In this document: positions 15,147 to 24,068 of the stretch, one piece after another | Position numbering within the stretch: the stretch's first letter is position 1 | Layout of the letters: every line of letters begins with the position of its first letter | Source of the DNA: Mycolicibacterium hippocampi | Lineage (GTDB): Bacteria > Actinomycetota > Actinomycetes > Mycobacteriales > Mycobacteriaceae | Direction: 5' to 3' | DNA: 64,000 bases | NCBI RefSeq assembly: GCF_010723735.1 | Contig: NZ_BLLB01000002.1 | Coordinates: 4,092,001 to 4,156,000 of the forward strand | The notes under the pieces: generated by a model | Told to the model about the DNA's origin: nothing | Database searches by the model: none | What the model saw: the letters and a program-made list of their open reading frames with translations, nothing else | Position numbers and translations under genes: made by a program

Positions 15147-16448
15147 ATGAACAAGGACGACATGATCCTGGTCAGCGTTGATGACCATATCGTCGAGCCG
15201 CCGGACATGTTCAGGAACCATCTGCCGAAAAAGTACCTGGATGAGGCGCCACGGTTGGTCCACAACTCCGACGGCAGTGACACCTGGCAGTTCCGTGATG
15301 TGGTGATCCCGAATGTGGCCTTGAATGCGGTGGCGGGACGGCCGAAAGAGGAGTACGGACTCGAACCCCAGGGCTTGGACGAGATCCGGCCCGGCTGTTA
15401 CAAGGTCGACGAACGTGTGATGGACATGAACGCCGGTGGCATTCTCGGGTCGATGTGCTTCCCTTCTTTCCCGGGTTTCGCCGGGCGATTGTTCGCCACC
15501 GAAGACCGCGACTTCTCCCTCGCGCTCGTTCAGGCATACAACGACTGGCACGTCGAGGAGTGGTGCGGGGCGTACCCCGCACGGTTCATCCCGATGACGC
15601 TGCCGGTGATCTGGGACGCCGAAGAATGCGCCAAAGAGATCCGCCGCAACGCCAAGCGCGGCGTACACAGCTTGACGTTCACCGAGAACCCCTCGGCGAT
15701 GGGCTATCCCAGCTTCCACGATCTGGAGTATTGGAAGCCCATGTGGGACGCGCTCGTCGACACCGACACCGTGCTCAATGTGCACATCGGCTCGTCCGGC
15801 CGCCTGGCCATCACGGCCCCCGACGCACCGATGGACGTGATGATCACGCTGCAGCCGATGAACATCGTGCAGGCGGCCGCCGACCTGCTGTGGTCGAATC
15901 CGGTCAAGGCCTACCCCGATCTGAAGATCGCCCTGTCCGAGGGCGGCACGGGCTGGATTCCTTACTTCCTCGACCGCGTCGATCGCACCTACGAGATGCA
16001 CTCGACCTGGACCGGCCAGGACTTCGGCGCCAAGTTGCCCTCCGAGGTCTTCCGCGACCACTTCCTGACCTGCTTCATCTCCGACCCGGTCGGGATACAG
16101 CTGCGCAACCAGATCGGCATCGACAACATCTGTTGGGAGGCTGATTACCCGCACAGCGACTCGATGTGGCCGGGTGCGCCCGAGCAGCTCGACGAGGTTC
16201 TCGAGGCCAACAATGTGCCCGACGACGAGATCAACAAGATGACCTTCGAGAACGCGATGCGCTGGTACCACTGGGATCCGTTCACCCACATCACGCGGGA
16301 GCAGGCCACCGTCGGCGCGTTGCGCAAAGCGGCCGAGGGGCACGACGTCACGATTCAGGCGCTGTCCAAGCGCGAGCACAGCGCCGGTTCGTCGGACTGG
16401 CAGTCCCAGATGAGCAAGGCCACCGTCAACGTCAGCGGCAAGGAGTAG
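15147..16448 (+). CDS. Amidohydrolase family 2 metal-dependent hydrolase/decarboxylase
   Basis: 433 residues, the longest of the five amidohydrolases here because of a C-terminal extension of about 40 residues (helical, ending in a Ser/Lys-rich tail). Metal motif VSVDDHIVEPP (about 9-19), barrel His in NVHIGSSG, late motif WEADYPHSDSMWP. This subgroup, shared with the gene at 820, keeps a Trp-Pro after the second Asp motif. Cytoplasmic metal enzyme; hydrolysis or decarboxylation of a cyclic acyl intermediate is possible. ATG at 15147 with GAAAGGA upstream, 25 bases after the DUF35 gene, so it belongs to the same operon as the Ltp-like aldolase pair. Confidence 0.85.
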   Translation: MNKDDMILVSVDDHIVEPPDMFRNHLPKKYLDEAPRLVHNSDGSDTWQFRDVVIPNVALNAVAGRPKEEYGLEPQGLDEIRPGCYKVDERVMDMNAGGILGSMCFPSFPGFAGRLFATEDRDFSLALVQAYNDWHVEEWCGAYPARFIPMTLPVIWDAEECAKEIRRNAKRGVHSLTFTENPSAMGYPSFHDLEYWKPMWDALVDTDTVLNVHIGSSGRLAITAPDAPMDVMITLQPMNIVQAAADLLWSNPVKAYPDLKIALSEGGTGWIPYFLDRVDRTYEMHSTWTGQDFGAKLPSEVFRDHFLTCFISDPVGIQLRNQIGIDNICWEADYPHSDSMWPGAPEQLDEVLEANNVPDDEINKMTFENAMRWYHWDPFTHITREQATVGALRKAAEGHDVTIQALSKREHSAGSSDWQSQMSKATVNVSGKE

Positions 16449-16468
16449 CGACGGGTTCGCCGCAGCGT

Positions 16469-18043
16469 TCAGGTAGCGGCAACCAACCGAGGCGCCAACA
16501 CCCTGCGCCGTCCGTGCGAGCGGCGGTCCAGGGTGTTGCGCTCCACCTTTCCGTTCGCGTTCAGCGGCAATGGCTCATCCCAGAACACCAGCTCTTCCGG
16601 GAGCTTGTACTTGGGCAGTCCGGCTGAGACCAGGGCGTCCGCGACGTCGGTCAGGGACAGCGCGGCATCGGTGTTCAGCCGCACCGCCACAGCCACCCGC
16701 TCGCCGGTGACGGCGTCTGAGACGGAGTAGGCCGCACACTCTTTCACGCCCGGGATCTGGGCGACAGCCTCTTCGACCTCGGCGGCGGGAATCTTCAGGC
16801 CGTTGCGAATGACGATGTCCTTGATCCGGCCGACGATTCGTACGCGACCGTCGACGACTTCGGCGACATCTCCGGTGCGGAACCAGTCCCCGTCGAACGC
16901 GCTGGCGTCGTCCTCGCCTCCGGTGTAGCCGAGAAACGTGTGCGGGCCGCGTAGGCAGCACTCGGTCGGCTCTCCGGCCGAACCGACCTTCACCTCGACG
17001 TCGTTGAGCGCGACGCCGTCGTCGGCATGCCGGACCTCGCGCGATTCGCTTCGCAGGCCCGACGTGCTGACCGGCACCTCCGACGAGCCGTATGCCCGCA
17101 TCACGATGATGCCGAAATCGTCCTCGATCCGTTCGACGATGCGCCGGTCCAGCATCGTGCCGCCGAGGTAGACCGCGCGCAGCGGCACCCTCGCGTTGCG
17201 GGCGACGGCCTCGTCGAGAAGCCTGTCCAGCAACCGATCCGGCCCCCCGTACCATGTCGCACCCGACTCCAGGAGCAGCTCGCACGTCGCAGCCGGGTCC
17301 CAACGATCCTCTAGCGCGACGGGGATCGCGAGCATGGGGCCGATGAAAACCGCCTGGAGCACACCGGTGACCGAGGCCAGCGGACTGATGAGGAAAATCC
17401 GGTCCTCACCGGTCAGTCCGGCCGCGGCGACATAGTTCGACGACGCCTTCGACAAGGTGCTCAGCGAATGGGCGACGCCCTTGGGAGCCGATGTCGTCCC
17501 GGAGGTGAACAGTACGAAAGACGGCTCGTCCGCGGCCCGGGACGGCCGCAACAGGCCTCCCCCGGACGAGTCGGTGACCTTGGTGACGTCGACCCAGCGC
17601 AGCTGCTCGGACAGCTCGCCGACGCCGGCCGGCGCCCAGTTCGGCGCGGCCCCGAACGGCGCCTGCGTGCGGTGGACGATGTCGGCGACCTGGGCGTCCC
17701 CGGCGCTGCGCGGTACCAGCAGTACGACAGCGTCGATCCGCAGTGCAGCATGGATCGCGACCAGCGAGTCGACATCGTTGCCGACCACGAGCAGGACCGG
17801 AACCGATGTCGTCAGTCCCGCGTCGATCATCGCCCGCGCTGCCGCATCGACCCGGTCGTCCAATTCGGCGAACGTCAGCTCGCCCTGTCGGTCCTTCAGG
17901 GCCAGGCGGTCGGGATGGCCGGCCGCGGCGGCCCGGACCATGTCGAGTGGCTGCGGCGACCAGAATCCGGCAGCCCGGTAGCGATCCCGCAGCGATGCGG
18001 CTCGTTGGTGTGCGGGCGCCAGCAGCTCCGTAGAGCGGGTCAT
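16469..18043 (-). CDS. AMP-forming acyl-CoA synthetase (FadD-like)
   Basis: 524 residues of the ANL superfamily. Visible motifs: VLFTSGTTSAPKGV (phosphate-binding loop), MRAYGSSEVP (A5), WFRTGDVAEVVDGRV (A7) with GRIKDIVIRNGLKIPAAEVEE hinge, and the catalytic Lys in NANGKVERN near the end. It activates a carboxylic acid to its CoA ester with ATP in the cytoplasm. An open frame runs upstream to 18202, but GGAGG lies six bases before the ATG at 18043, and the upstream part would overlap the divergent SDR gene. The palindrome at 18058-18073 is directly upstream. Single-gene minus unit, tail-to-tail with the amidohydrolase. Confidence 0.88.
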   Translation of the reverse strand: MTRSTELLAPAHQRAASLRDRYRAAGFWSPQPLDMVRAAAAGHPDRLALKDRQGELTFAELDDRVDAAARAMIDAGLTTSVPVLLVVGNDVDSLVAIHAALRIDAVVLLVPRSAGDAQVADIVHRTQAPFGAAPNWAPAGVGELSEQLRWVDVTKVTDSSGGGLLRPSRAADEPSFVLFTSGTTSAPKGVAHSLSTLSKASSNYVAAAGLTGEDRIFLISPLASVTGVLQAVFIGPMLAIPVALEDRWDPAATCELLLESGATWYGGPDRLLDRLLDEAVARNARVPLRAVYLGGTMLDRRIVERIEDDFGIIVMRAYGSSEVPVSTSGLRSESREVRHADDGVALNDVEVKVGSAGEPTECCLRGPHTFLGYTGGEDDASAFDGDWFRTGDVAEVVDGRVRIVGRIKDIVIRNGLKIPAAEVEEAVAQIPGVKECAAYSVSDAVTGERVAVAVRLNTDAALSLTDVADALVSAGLPKYKLPEELVFWDEPLPLNANGKVERNTLDRRSHGRRRVLAPRLVAAT

Positions 18044-18057
18044 GGTCATCCTCCGAT

Positions 18058-18073
18058 GCAAATCAGTATTCTC
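18058..18073. promoter_or_regulatory. Candidate operator, GCAAAT-CAGT-ATTCTC
   Basis: A GAnAAY N4 RTTnTC-type site (one mismatch in the left half) in the 56-bp gap between the divergent FadD (start 18043) and SDR (start 18100) genes. Shared control of the two divergent genes is likely. Confidence 0.45.
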
Positions 18074-18099
18074 GACAAAGTAAATGTAACCTCTCACGC

Positions 18100-18993
18100 A
18101 TGACTTCACTGCAACGCCCATCCTCGGAACCATTGCTGACCTTCGACAACCAGGTCGCCATCGTGACCGGCGCCGGAGGGGGACTCGGTCGCTGTCACGC
18201 ACTCGAACTCGCCCGACGTGGAGCGCGAGTGGTGGTCAACGACCTCGGCAGCGCCGTCGACGGCAGCGGAGCCTCGACGTCGGCGGCACAGGCCGTGGTT
18301 GACGAGATCACTGCCGCAGGCGGGACTGCGATAGCCAACGGCGACTCGGTGGCCACCGAGTCCGGTGGCGCCGCAATCGTCGCTGCGGCAAAAGACGCGT
18401 TCGGCCAGGTCGACATCCTGGTGAACAACGCCGGAATCCTGCGCGACGCCGCATTCAAGAACATGACGGCCGACCAGGTCGACGCCGTGATCGCCGTCCA
18501 CTTGACCGGCGCGTTCAACGTGACCAGGGCCGTATGGCCGGTCATGCGTGAGCAGAATTACGGGCGTATCGTCCAGACAACCTCTGGCACCGGACTATTC
18601 GGCAACTTCGGGCAAGCCAATTACGGTGCGGCGAAGATGGGCCTGGTCGGCATGATGCACGTGCTCGCCATCGAGGGCGCCCGCAACGGCATCACGATCA
18701 ATGCGATCGCACCCATAGCCCGAACGCGAATGACCGAAGACATCATGGGCGAGGCCGGCAAGGCGATGGATCCCGAGCTCGTCACCCCGGTGGTGGTGTA
18801 TCTGTCTCACCCTGATTGCGACCGCACCGCACACATCTACTCGGTCGGTGCGGGCAAGGTCTCCCGGGTGTTCATCGGCGTCACCAAGGGGGTGGAGAAC
18901 ACCGAGCTCACGGCGGAGTCTGTCGCCGCGGCGATCGACGAGATCGACGACCCGGTCACCTTCACCATCCGCGGCGGACCCACCGCGGGATGA
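18100..18993 (+). CDS. Short-chain dehydrogenase, 3-hydroxyacyl-CoA dehydrogenase type
   Basis: 297 residues. The cofactor motif TGAGGGLGR and the NDLGS strand end, then NNAG and the catalytic Ser with YGAAK, place it with the MFE-2/17beta-HSD4-type dehydrogenases that oxidise 3-hydroxyacyl-CoA, including those of mycobacterial sterol side-chain oxidation. The C-terminal tail after the Rossmann domain (VFIGVTKGVENTEL, ending GGPTAG) is also characteristic of that group. Cytoplasmic, NAD dependent. ATG at 18100; divergent from a FadD gene and convergent with a crotonase gene (2-base gap). It could provide the third beta-oxidation step for the surrounding operons. Confidence 0.88.
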   Translation: MTSLQRPSSEPLLTFDNQVAIVTGAGGGLGRCHALELARRGARVVVNDLGSAVDGSGASTSAAQAVVDEITAAGGTAIANGDSVATESGGAAIVAAAKDAFGQVDILVNNAGILRDAAFKNMTADQVDAVIAVHLTGAFNVTRAVWPVMREQNYGRIVQTTSGTGLFGNFGQANYGAAKMGLVGMMHVLAIEGARNGITINAIAPIARTRMTEDIMGEAGKAMDPELVTPVVVYLSHPDCDRTAHIYSVGAGKVSRVFIGVTKGVENTELTAESVAAAIDEIDDPVTFTIRGGPTAG

Positions 18994-18995
18994 GC

Positions 18996-19814
18996 TCAGC
19001 GTCCCTGGAAATCCGGGGTACGCCGTTCGGTGAAGGCACGCAGCCCCTCACGCAGGTCGGAGGTGTGCGAAATCAGTTCGGCGGCCCAGGCTTCCTGTTC
19101 GAAGGCCCGGTCCCGGCTGGATTCCGAGGACACCGCCAGCAGACGTTTGGTCAGCGAGAGCATCACTGTCGGACCCGCCGCAAGGCGACCGACGAGTTCC
19201 TCCGCGGTGCTGGTCACCGACTCGGGTGCGGCCACCGTGTTGACCAGTCCGAGGCGCTCGCAGGTCGGTGCATCGACTGGCTCGCCGAGCATCAGCAGCT
19301 CGGTGGCCTTGCGTAACCCGACGATCCGGGTGAGCAGATGGATGGCACCGGAGTCGGGCAGGATTCCGCGGTGAACGAATGCCTCGATCAATGTGGCCTC
19401 CGACGACATCACCACCAGATCGCATGCCAGCACCAGGCTGGCACCCGCACCGACCGCGACGCCGTTGACCGCTGCGACCACCGGCTTGTCGCAGTCCAGC
19501 ACCGACGCCACCAGACGTTGCCAACCCTGGGCGAGCATCCGCGCGATGTCACCCGGACGCTTCTCGGCAAGCGCCTGCGGCACCGGATTGTCGCCTTTGG
19601 ACGGTAGCCCGGCCCCGGCGCAGAAGTGCCGCGATCCCGCCGCACCGAGGAGCACCGCCCGCACTTGCGGGTTCGAGTGAGCCTCGATGAATGCTTCTGC
19701 CAGAGCATCACGAGCGTTGGGCGACAGGGAGTTACCAACTTCAGCTCTGTTGATGACGACGCGTAGAACTCCGTCTTCACCGTGCTCGACATCGATGCCG
19801 GTCGGTACTGTCAT
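18996..19814 (-). CDS. Crotonase-fold enoyl-CoA isomerase-like protein (PaaG type)
   Basis: 272 residues. First oxyanion segment HFCAGAGLP, second GVAVGAGASLVLACDL, followed by IEAFVHRGILPDSGA. The Glu144 site is Ser (GAGAS) and the PE..LG motif is replaced by AF..RG.LPDSG, as in PaaG-type isomerases, where an Asp in this region is the base. It more likely shifts a double bond than hydrates it. ATG at 19814 chosen because GGTGGAG lies upstream; an in-frame GTG at 19826 is possible. Divergent from the MaoC-like operon, sharing the region with the site at 19832. Confidence 0.82.
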   Translation of the reverse strand: MTVPTGIDVEHGEDGVLRVVINRAEVGNSLSPNARDALAEAFIEAHSNPQVRAVLLGAAGSRHFCAGAGLPSKGDNPVPQALAEKRPGDIARMLAQGWQRLVASVLDCDKPVVAAVNGVAVGAGASLVLACDLVVMSSEATLIEAFVHRGILPDSGAIHLLTRIVGLRKATELLMLGEPVDAPTCERLGLVNTVAAPESVTSTAEELVGRLAAGPTVMLSLTKRLLAVSSESSRDRAFEQEAWAAELISHTSDLREGLRAFTERRTPDFQGR

Positions 19815-19831
19815 GCTGTTCTCCACCCTGC

Positions 19832-19846
19832 GTTAACGTCGTTTCC
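19832..19846. promoter_or_regulatory. Candidate operator, GTTAAC-GTC-GTTTCC
   Basis: An imperfect palindrome with a 3-base spacer in the 100-bp gap between divergent genes starting at 19814 and 19915. It shares the core AACGTCGTT with the site at 40106 and AACGCCGTT (minus strand) at 13514. Matches the wider pattern at most positions. Confidence 0.4.
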
Positions 19847-19914
19847 GGTTTTCGGGTATCTTAATTTCCGCAACCATGCCGACGATATCGCGGGCCCCGA
19901 CGAGGAGGCGCTGA

Positions 19915-21192
19915 ATGACTCAACCCTCTTCCTCTGCCACGTCTTCTGTGAGCGGCCAGATCACCGACGAAGGACTGGCCCGGTTGCGCGCCACCATAGG
20001 CATCGCGGTGCCACACACGCAGCCACCGCATTACGTCCGACCCAATGAGGACAGCTTCCGGCACGTCGCCGAGAGCTACGGCGACGCCAACCCGCTGTGG
20101 TGCGACCCCGAGTACGCGGCCAAGTCCGTCTGGGGCCAGCCGGTGGCCCCACCCTCACTCGTCGGCGGTGACACCCTCATCGGCGAGGACGAGGTTTCCA
20201 CGCTCTCCGACGAGGACCGCGCCCTGACCAAGGGGGATCCCCTCCGCGGGGTGCACGCCTTCTACGCATCGTCGTCGCGTGAGTGGTGGGCGCCGTTGCG
20301 TGCCGATCATCGGGTATTCCGCCGCAACGCCCTGGTCGCGGCCCTCGACAAGAGCAGCGAGTTCGCCGGCCGGGCCATCCACGAGTGGTCGGCGCAGGTG
20401 TTCCGTGACGACGAGGGCGTCATCCTCGGCGGCCAGTACCGAAACATGATCCGCACCGAGCGCAGTAAGGCCCGCGGCCAGAAGAAGTACAAGGACGTCG
20501 AGCTGAAAACCTGGACCGAAGACGAGATCGCGGAGATCGACGCGCGGTATGCGCGCGAGACTCCCCGTGGCTCGGAACCGCGGTGGTGGGAGGACGTTTC
20601 CGAAGGCGACCCGGTGGGCCCGCTCACCAAGGGACCGCTGACGGTCACCGACATGGTCTGCTGGCATGTCGGGATGGGCACCGGAATGTACGGGGTGCGC
20701 CCGCTGGGGCTGGCATGGCGTAACCGTCAGCGGATTCCGCGTTTCTACACCCCCAACGAGCACGGTGTCCCCGACGTGCAGCAGCGGGTGCACTGGGAGC
20801 CCGACGCCGCACGTAACGCCGGAAATCCCACCACATTCGACTACGGCCGGATGCGTGAGACGTGGCTGATCCACCTGTGCACGGACTGGATGGGCGACGA
20901 CGCGTGGTTGTGGAAGCTCGACTGCGAGTTCCGGCTCTTCAACTACGTCGGAGATCTGCATACCATCACCGGAACGGTGACGAGAAAATACCTGGCCGAG
21001 GGTGACCGCCCGGCGGTCGACATCGAGCTCGCCGCGACCAGCCAGCGCGGCGAGGTGACCGCGCCCGGGCGCGCCACGATCCTGCTGCCCAGCCGAGAGC
21101 GGGGTCCGGTCCGGCTGCCTGATCCGCCCGGCGGGGCCACCGACCTTTCGGAGCTGCTGACCGCGGTGTCGGCGCAGTTCGCGGAACGCTGA
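19915..21192 (+). CDS. Double hot-dog MaoC/FAS1-dehydratase-like protein
   Basis: 425 residues with two hot-dog halves. The N-terminal half has VAESYGDANPLWCDPEYA, in which the hydratase motif keeps Asp57 and Asn59 but has Trp in place of the catalytic His. The C-terminal half begins near GDPVGPLTKGPLTVTDMVCWH. This is the FAS1-dehydratase-region type of MaoC protein found in sterol and other lipid catabolic clusters of actinobacteria. It probably binds or hydrates an enoyl-CoA. ATG at 19915 with GAGGAGGCG upstream. First gene of a six-gene plus operon with three crotonases, an acyl-CoA dehydrogenase and an acyl-CoA synthetase. Confidence 0.78.
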   Translation: MTQPSSSATSSVSGQITDEGLARLRATIGIAVPHTQPPHYVRPNEDSFRHVAESYGDANPLWCDPEYAAKSVWGQPVAPPSLVGGDTLIGEDEVSTLSDEDRALTKGDPLRGVHAFYASSSREWWAPLRADHRVFRRNALVAALDKSSEFAGRAIHEWSAQVFRDDEGVILGGQYRNMIRTERSKARGQKKYKDVELKTWTEDEIAEIDARYARETPRGSEPRWWEDVSEGDPVGPLTKGPLTVTDMVCWHVGMGTGMYGVRPLGLAWRNRQRIPRFYTPNEHGVPDVQQRVHWEPDAARNAGNPTTFDYGRMRETWLIHLCTDWMGDDAWLWKLDCEFRLFNYVGDLHTITGTVTRKYLAEGDRPAVDIELAATSQRGEVTAPGRATILLPSRERGPVRLPDPPGGATDLSELLTAVSAQFAER

Positions 21193-21197
21193 CGGCA

Positions 21198-22004
21198 ATG
21201 GAGTATCCGAGCGTGTCCGGCCTGTCTGCCGAACAGGACGGCCCCGTACTCACGCTGACCCTGGACCGGGCCGATCGCCGCAATGCTGTCAACGACGAGA
21301 TGCTCGATGCGATGATCGGTCATTTCGCCGCGGCCGGCATCGACGAGGCAGTCCGTGTCATTCGCATCGACGCCGCCGGCCCGGATTTCTGCGCGGGATC
21401 CGACCTGGTCGCCAACAACACCCGCTCGGAGCGCAAGCCAAGGGTGGGCAGCACGCAGCGCCGGCTGCCCAACAAGGCGAACAGGCTGATCCCGCTGATG
21501 CTCGAGACCCAGGTTCCAGTCGTCGCAGTGGTCCGTGGCTGGGCCGCAGGTCTGGGGTTCCACCTGGCGATGGCTTCCGACTTCTGCGTCGCGGCGGAGG
21601 ATGCCCGGTTCTGGGAGCCGTTCATGGCGCGCGGCTTCACTCCCGACAGTGGTGCCGCCTGGCTGCTGCCCCGGCTGATCGGGATGGTGCGCACCCGGCA
21701 GCTGCTGATGCTGGGCGAGGAACTCTCAGGGGCCAACGCCGCCGAATGGGGCGTCATCCACGGCTCTCACCCCGACGGCGACCTCGACGCCGCGGCCGCC
21801 GAACTCGTCGGCCGGCTGGCGTCCTCCCCCACCGTCGCGCTGGGCCTGACCAAATGGCTTCTGCAGTCCGGAAACGGTCTCGATCTCGACAGGCATCTGC
21901 AGAACGAGGCCATGGCACTCGAATTATCTAGTCGCAGTGAGGACTTCAAAGAGGGACTGCGTGCCTTCCGCGAAAAGCGCGACGCCGAATTCACGGGCCG
22001 GTAG
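21198..22004 (+). CDS. Crotonase-fold protein (PaaG-like)
   Basis: 268 residues. First oxyanion segment DFCAGSDLV, second GWAAGLGFHLAMASDFCVA, then FWEPFMARGFTPDSGAAWLLPRLIG. The Glu144 site is His (GLGFH) and the PE motif is replaced by PFMARG.TPDSG, the PaaG-type arrangement also seen at 18996, so isomerase activity is more likely than hydration. ATG at 21198, five bases after the MaoC-like gene, without a strong Shine-Dalgarno. Followed after seven bases by an acyl-CoA dehydrogenase. Cytoplasmic, acyl-CoA substrate unknown. Confidence 0.82.
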   Translation: MEYPSVSGLSAEQDGPVLTLTLDRADRRNAVNDEMLDAMIGHFAAAGIDEAVRVIRIDAAGPDFCAGSDLVANNTRSERKPRVGSTQRRLPNKANRLIPLMLETQVPVVAVVRGWAAGLGFHLAMASDFCVAAEDARFWEPFMARGFTPDSGAAWLLPRLIGMVRTRQLLMLGEELSGANAAEWGVIHGSHPDGDLDAAAAELVGRLASSPTVALGLTKWLLQSGNGLDLDRHLQNEAMALELSSRSEDFKEGLRAFREKRDAEFTGR

Positions 22005-22011
22005 TGGAGCC

Positions 22012-23259
22012 ATGACACGACTACCGATCACCGACACCACCAGTGCCGCCGACGCCGTCACTGTGACTGAGCAATGGGTCGCCGCCGAGGTGCCGGAACA
22101 CTGGCGCGAAGCCGCGGCCGCGGGACCCAAGGCCCTTCGCGCCGCACGCAGCCAGGAGGAGTACCGGCGGTGGTACCCGGTGTTCGCCGACTCCGGGCTG
22201 GTGGTACCCACCTGGCGTCCCGAGCATGGTGGCCTGGGTGTCGGCAACGAGGTCGCCCGCGCGATCGAGGCCGTACTGGGTCCCCTGCGACTGACCAGGC
22301 TGAATCCCCTCGGACTCAACAATGCGGCGGCCGCGCTGTTCACTCACGGCACCGAGGAGCAGCGGCTGAGATTCCTGCCACCGATCGTGCGCAACGAAGA
22401 GAAGTGGTGCCAGCTGTTCAGCGAGCCTGGCGCGGGGTCCGACCTCGCCTCGCTGGCCACCAAGGCGGTGCGGGACGGCGACCGGTGGGTGGTGACCGGC
22501 CAGAAGGTCTGGACCACCTGGGCAGATGAGGCGGACTACGGAATCCTGCTGGCGCGAACCGATCCCGATCAGCCGAAGCACAAAGGCATCACTTACTTCC
22601 TGTTGGACATGCATCAGCCCGGGGTCGAGGTGCGCCCGCTTCGTCAGATCACCGGCGAGAGCGAATTCAACGAGGTGTTCATCGATGGCGCCACGGTGCC
22701 CGACGCCCATCGTGTCGGCGGGCTCAACGACGGATGGCGCGTCAGCGCATCGACGTTGTCCAGCGAGCGACAGATGGTCTCGGGATCGGGCTCCGGCGGT
22801 ATGGGACGGCTCGGCGGCTCCAGCGCCGAGCGTCTGATCACGTTGGCACAGGAGACCGGCCGGTGGTCCGATCCGGTGGTCCGGGGAAAGGTCATGCGGC
22901 TGTGGGCACAGGAGCAGATCCGCGGGTGGACGAACACGCGCGTACGCGCCGCGCTGTCGGCCGGCCAGTCACCGGGTGCGGCGTCCTCGATCGGCAAAGT
23001 GCACCAGGCCACCCTCAACCAGCAGATCCAGGATCTGATGGTCGATCTGCTGGGCACGGACGCACTCGCCTGGCCGGCCGGCGACGACCGCGATGCATTG
23101 CCGCGGGAAGTCCAGGGATGGATGCGCAGCCTCGCGAACAGCACCGAGGGCGGGACCACCGACATCAACAAGAACATCCTGGGCGAACGGGTGCTCGGCC
23201 TCCCGAGGGAGCCCGACCTGTGGAAGGGCAAGCCCTGGAAGGATATTCCGCGTTCGTGA
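22012..23259 (+). CDS. Acyl-CoA dehydrogenase
   Basis: 415 residues. LFSEPGAGSDLASLATKA, WVVTGQKVWTTWADEADYGILLARTDPDQPKHKGITYFLLDM and the C-terminal STEGGTTDINKNILGERVLGLP are standard FadE landmarks. It is full length and has no short partner next to it, so it may work as a homotetramer. FAD enzyme making a 2-enoyl-CoA. ATG at 22012 with GGAG close upstream; an open frame extends into the crotonase gene but adds nothing recognisable. Its stop overlaps the next crotonase start (GTGA). Confidence 0.88.
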   Translation: MTRLPITDTTSAADAVTVTEQWVAAEVPEHWREAAAAGPKALRAARSQEEYRRWYPVFADSGLVVPTWRPEHGGLGVGNEVARAIEAVLGPLRLTRLNPLGLNNAAAALFTHGTEEQRLRFLPPIVRNEEKWCQLFSEPGAGSDLASLATKAVRDGDRWVVTGQKVWTTWADEADYGILLARTDPDQPKHKGITYFLLDMHQPGVEVRPLRQITGESEFNEVFIDGATVPDAHRVGGLNDGWRVSASTLSSERQMVSGSGSGGMGRLGGSSAERLITLAQETGRWSDPVVRGKVMRLWAQEQIRGWTNTRVRAALSAGQSPGAASSIGKVHQATLNQQIQDLMVDLLGTDALAWPAGDDRDALPREVQGWMRSLANSTEGGTTDINKNILGERVLGLPREPDLWKGKPWKDIPRS

Positions 23260-24068
23260 GTGCCTATGAGCGACTCATCGTCGAGAAATCCGACGGCGTG
23301 GGCTGGCTGATCCTGAACCGCCCGGACGCCGGGAACGCGTTCGATGCCAGGATGCTCGACGAACTCGAGCGGGCCTGGGCCGAGCTGGATGCCGACCCAC
23401 AGGTCCGTGTCATCGTCAACACTGCGAACGGCAAGTCGTTCTGCACAGGCATGGACGTCGTCCAGGTGGCCCGGGACAAGAACGCCATGCGCAAGCACTC
23501 TCGCCGGACCCGTGACGCTGAGCTGAAGATCTCGTCCTGGCACTGCGATGTGTGGAAGCCGGTCATCGCGGCCGTCAACGGGGTGTGTGCCGGCGGTGGA
23601 CTACATCTGGTCGCCGATGCGGACATCGTCATCGCCGCCGAGGGCGCGTCGTTCGTGGACCCGCACGTCTCGGTGGGTCAGGCTGTCGCCTACGAAGCCA
23701 TCACGCTGCTTCGCAAGTCACCGATGGAGGCGATCCTCCGGATGGCATTGACGGGCAGGAACGAACGGATATCCGCACAACGGGCCTACGAGCTGGGCAT
23801 CATCTCCGAAGTGGTGGCCGGTGACGCCCTGCGGGCAGCGGCCACCGCAGTGGCGACCGCCGTCGCTGCCAACTCCCCTATGGCGATGCGCGCCACCAAG
23901 AAGGCACTCTGGCGTTCTTTGGAGGTGGGTCTGAGCACCGCCCGTGAGGAGGCTGCGGCGGAGATCGACCGGCTCGCCGGCCACCCCGATCAGGACGAGG
24001 GTGTCCGGGCCTGGCTGGAGAAGCGGCAACCGAATTGGCAGCCGACAGCGACGGCGGAGGCACCGTGA
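23256..24068 (+). CDS. Crotonase-fold protein of the DPHVS subfamily (sister 1)
   Basis: 270 residues. NRPDAGNAFDARML, SFCTGMDVV and GVCAGGGLHLVADADIVIA are present. Both canonical glutamates of enoyl-CoA hydratase are His: GGGLH for GGGCE and DPHVSVG for PE..LG. The protein is a clear paralogue of the next gene (shared YxRLIVE start, DPHVS, RAYELG, AMRATKKALW), which suggests tandem duplication. GTG at 23256 overlaps the acyl-CoA dehydrogenase stop. The reaction is uncertain; hydration by the usual two-Glu mechanism is unlikely. Confidence 0.83.
   Translation: MSAYERLIVEKSDGVGWLILNRPDAGNAFDARMLDELERAWAELDADPQVRVIVNTANGKSFCTGMDVVQVARDKNAMRKHSRRTRDAELKISSWHCDVWKPVIAAVNGVCAGGGLHLVADADIVIAAEGASFVDPHVSVGQAVAYEAITLLRKSPMEAILRMALTGRNERISAQRAYELGIISEVVAGDALRAAATAVATAVAANSPMAMRATKKALWRSLEVGLSTAREEAAAEIDRLAGHPDQDEGVRAWLEKRQPNWQPTATAEAP

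Noticed and set aside
15078..16379. A 433-codon open frame on the minus strand
   Set aside because: Antisense to the amidohydrolase gene with all family motifs; high-GC codon bias creates such shadows.
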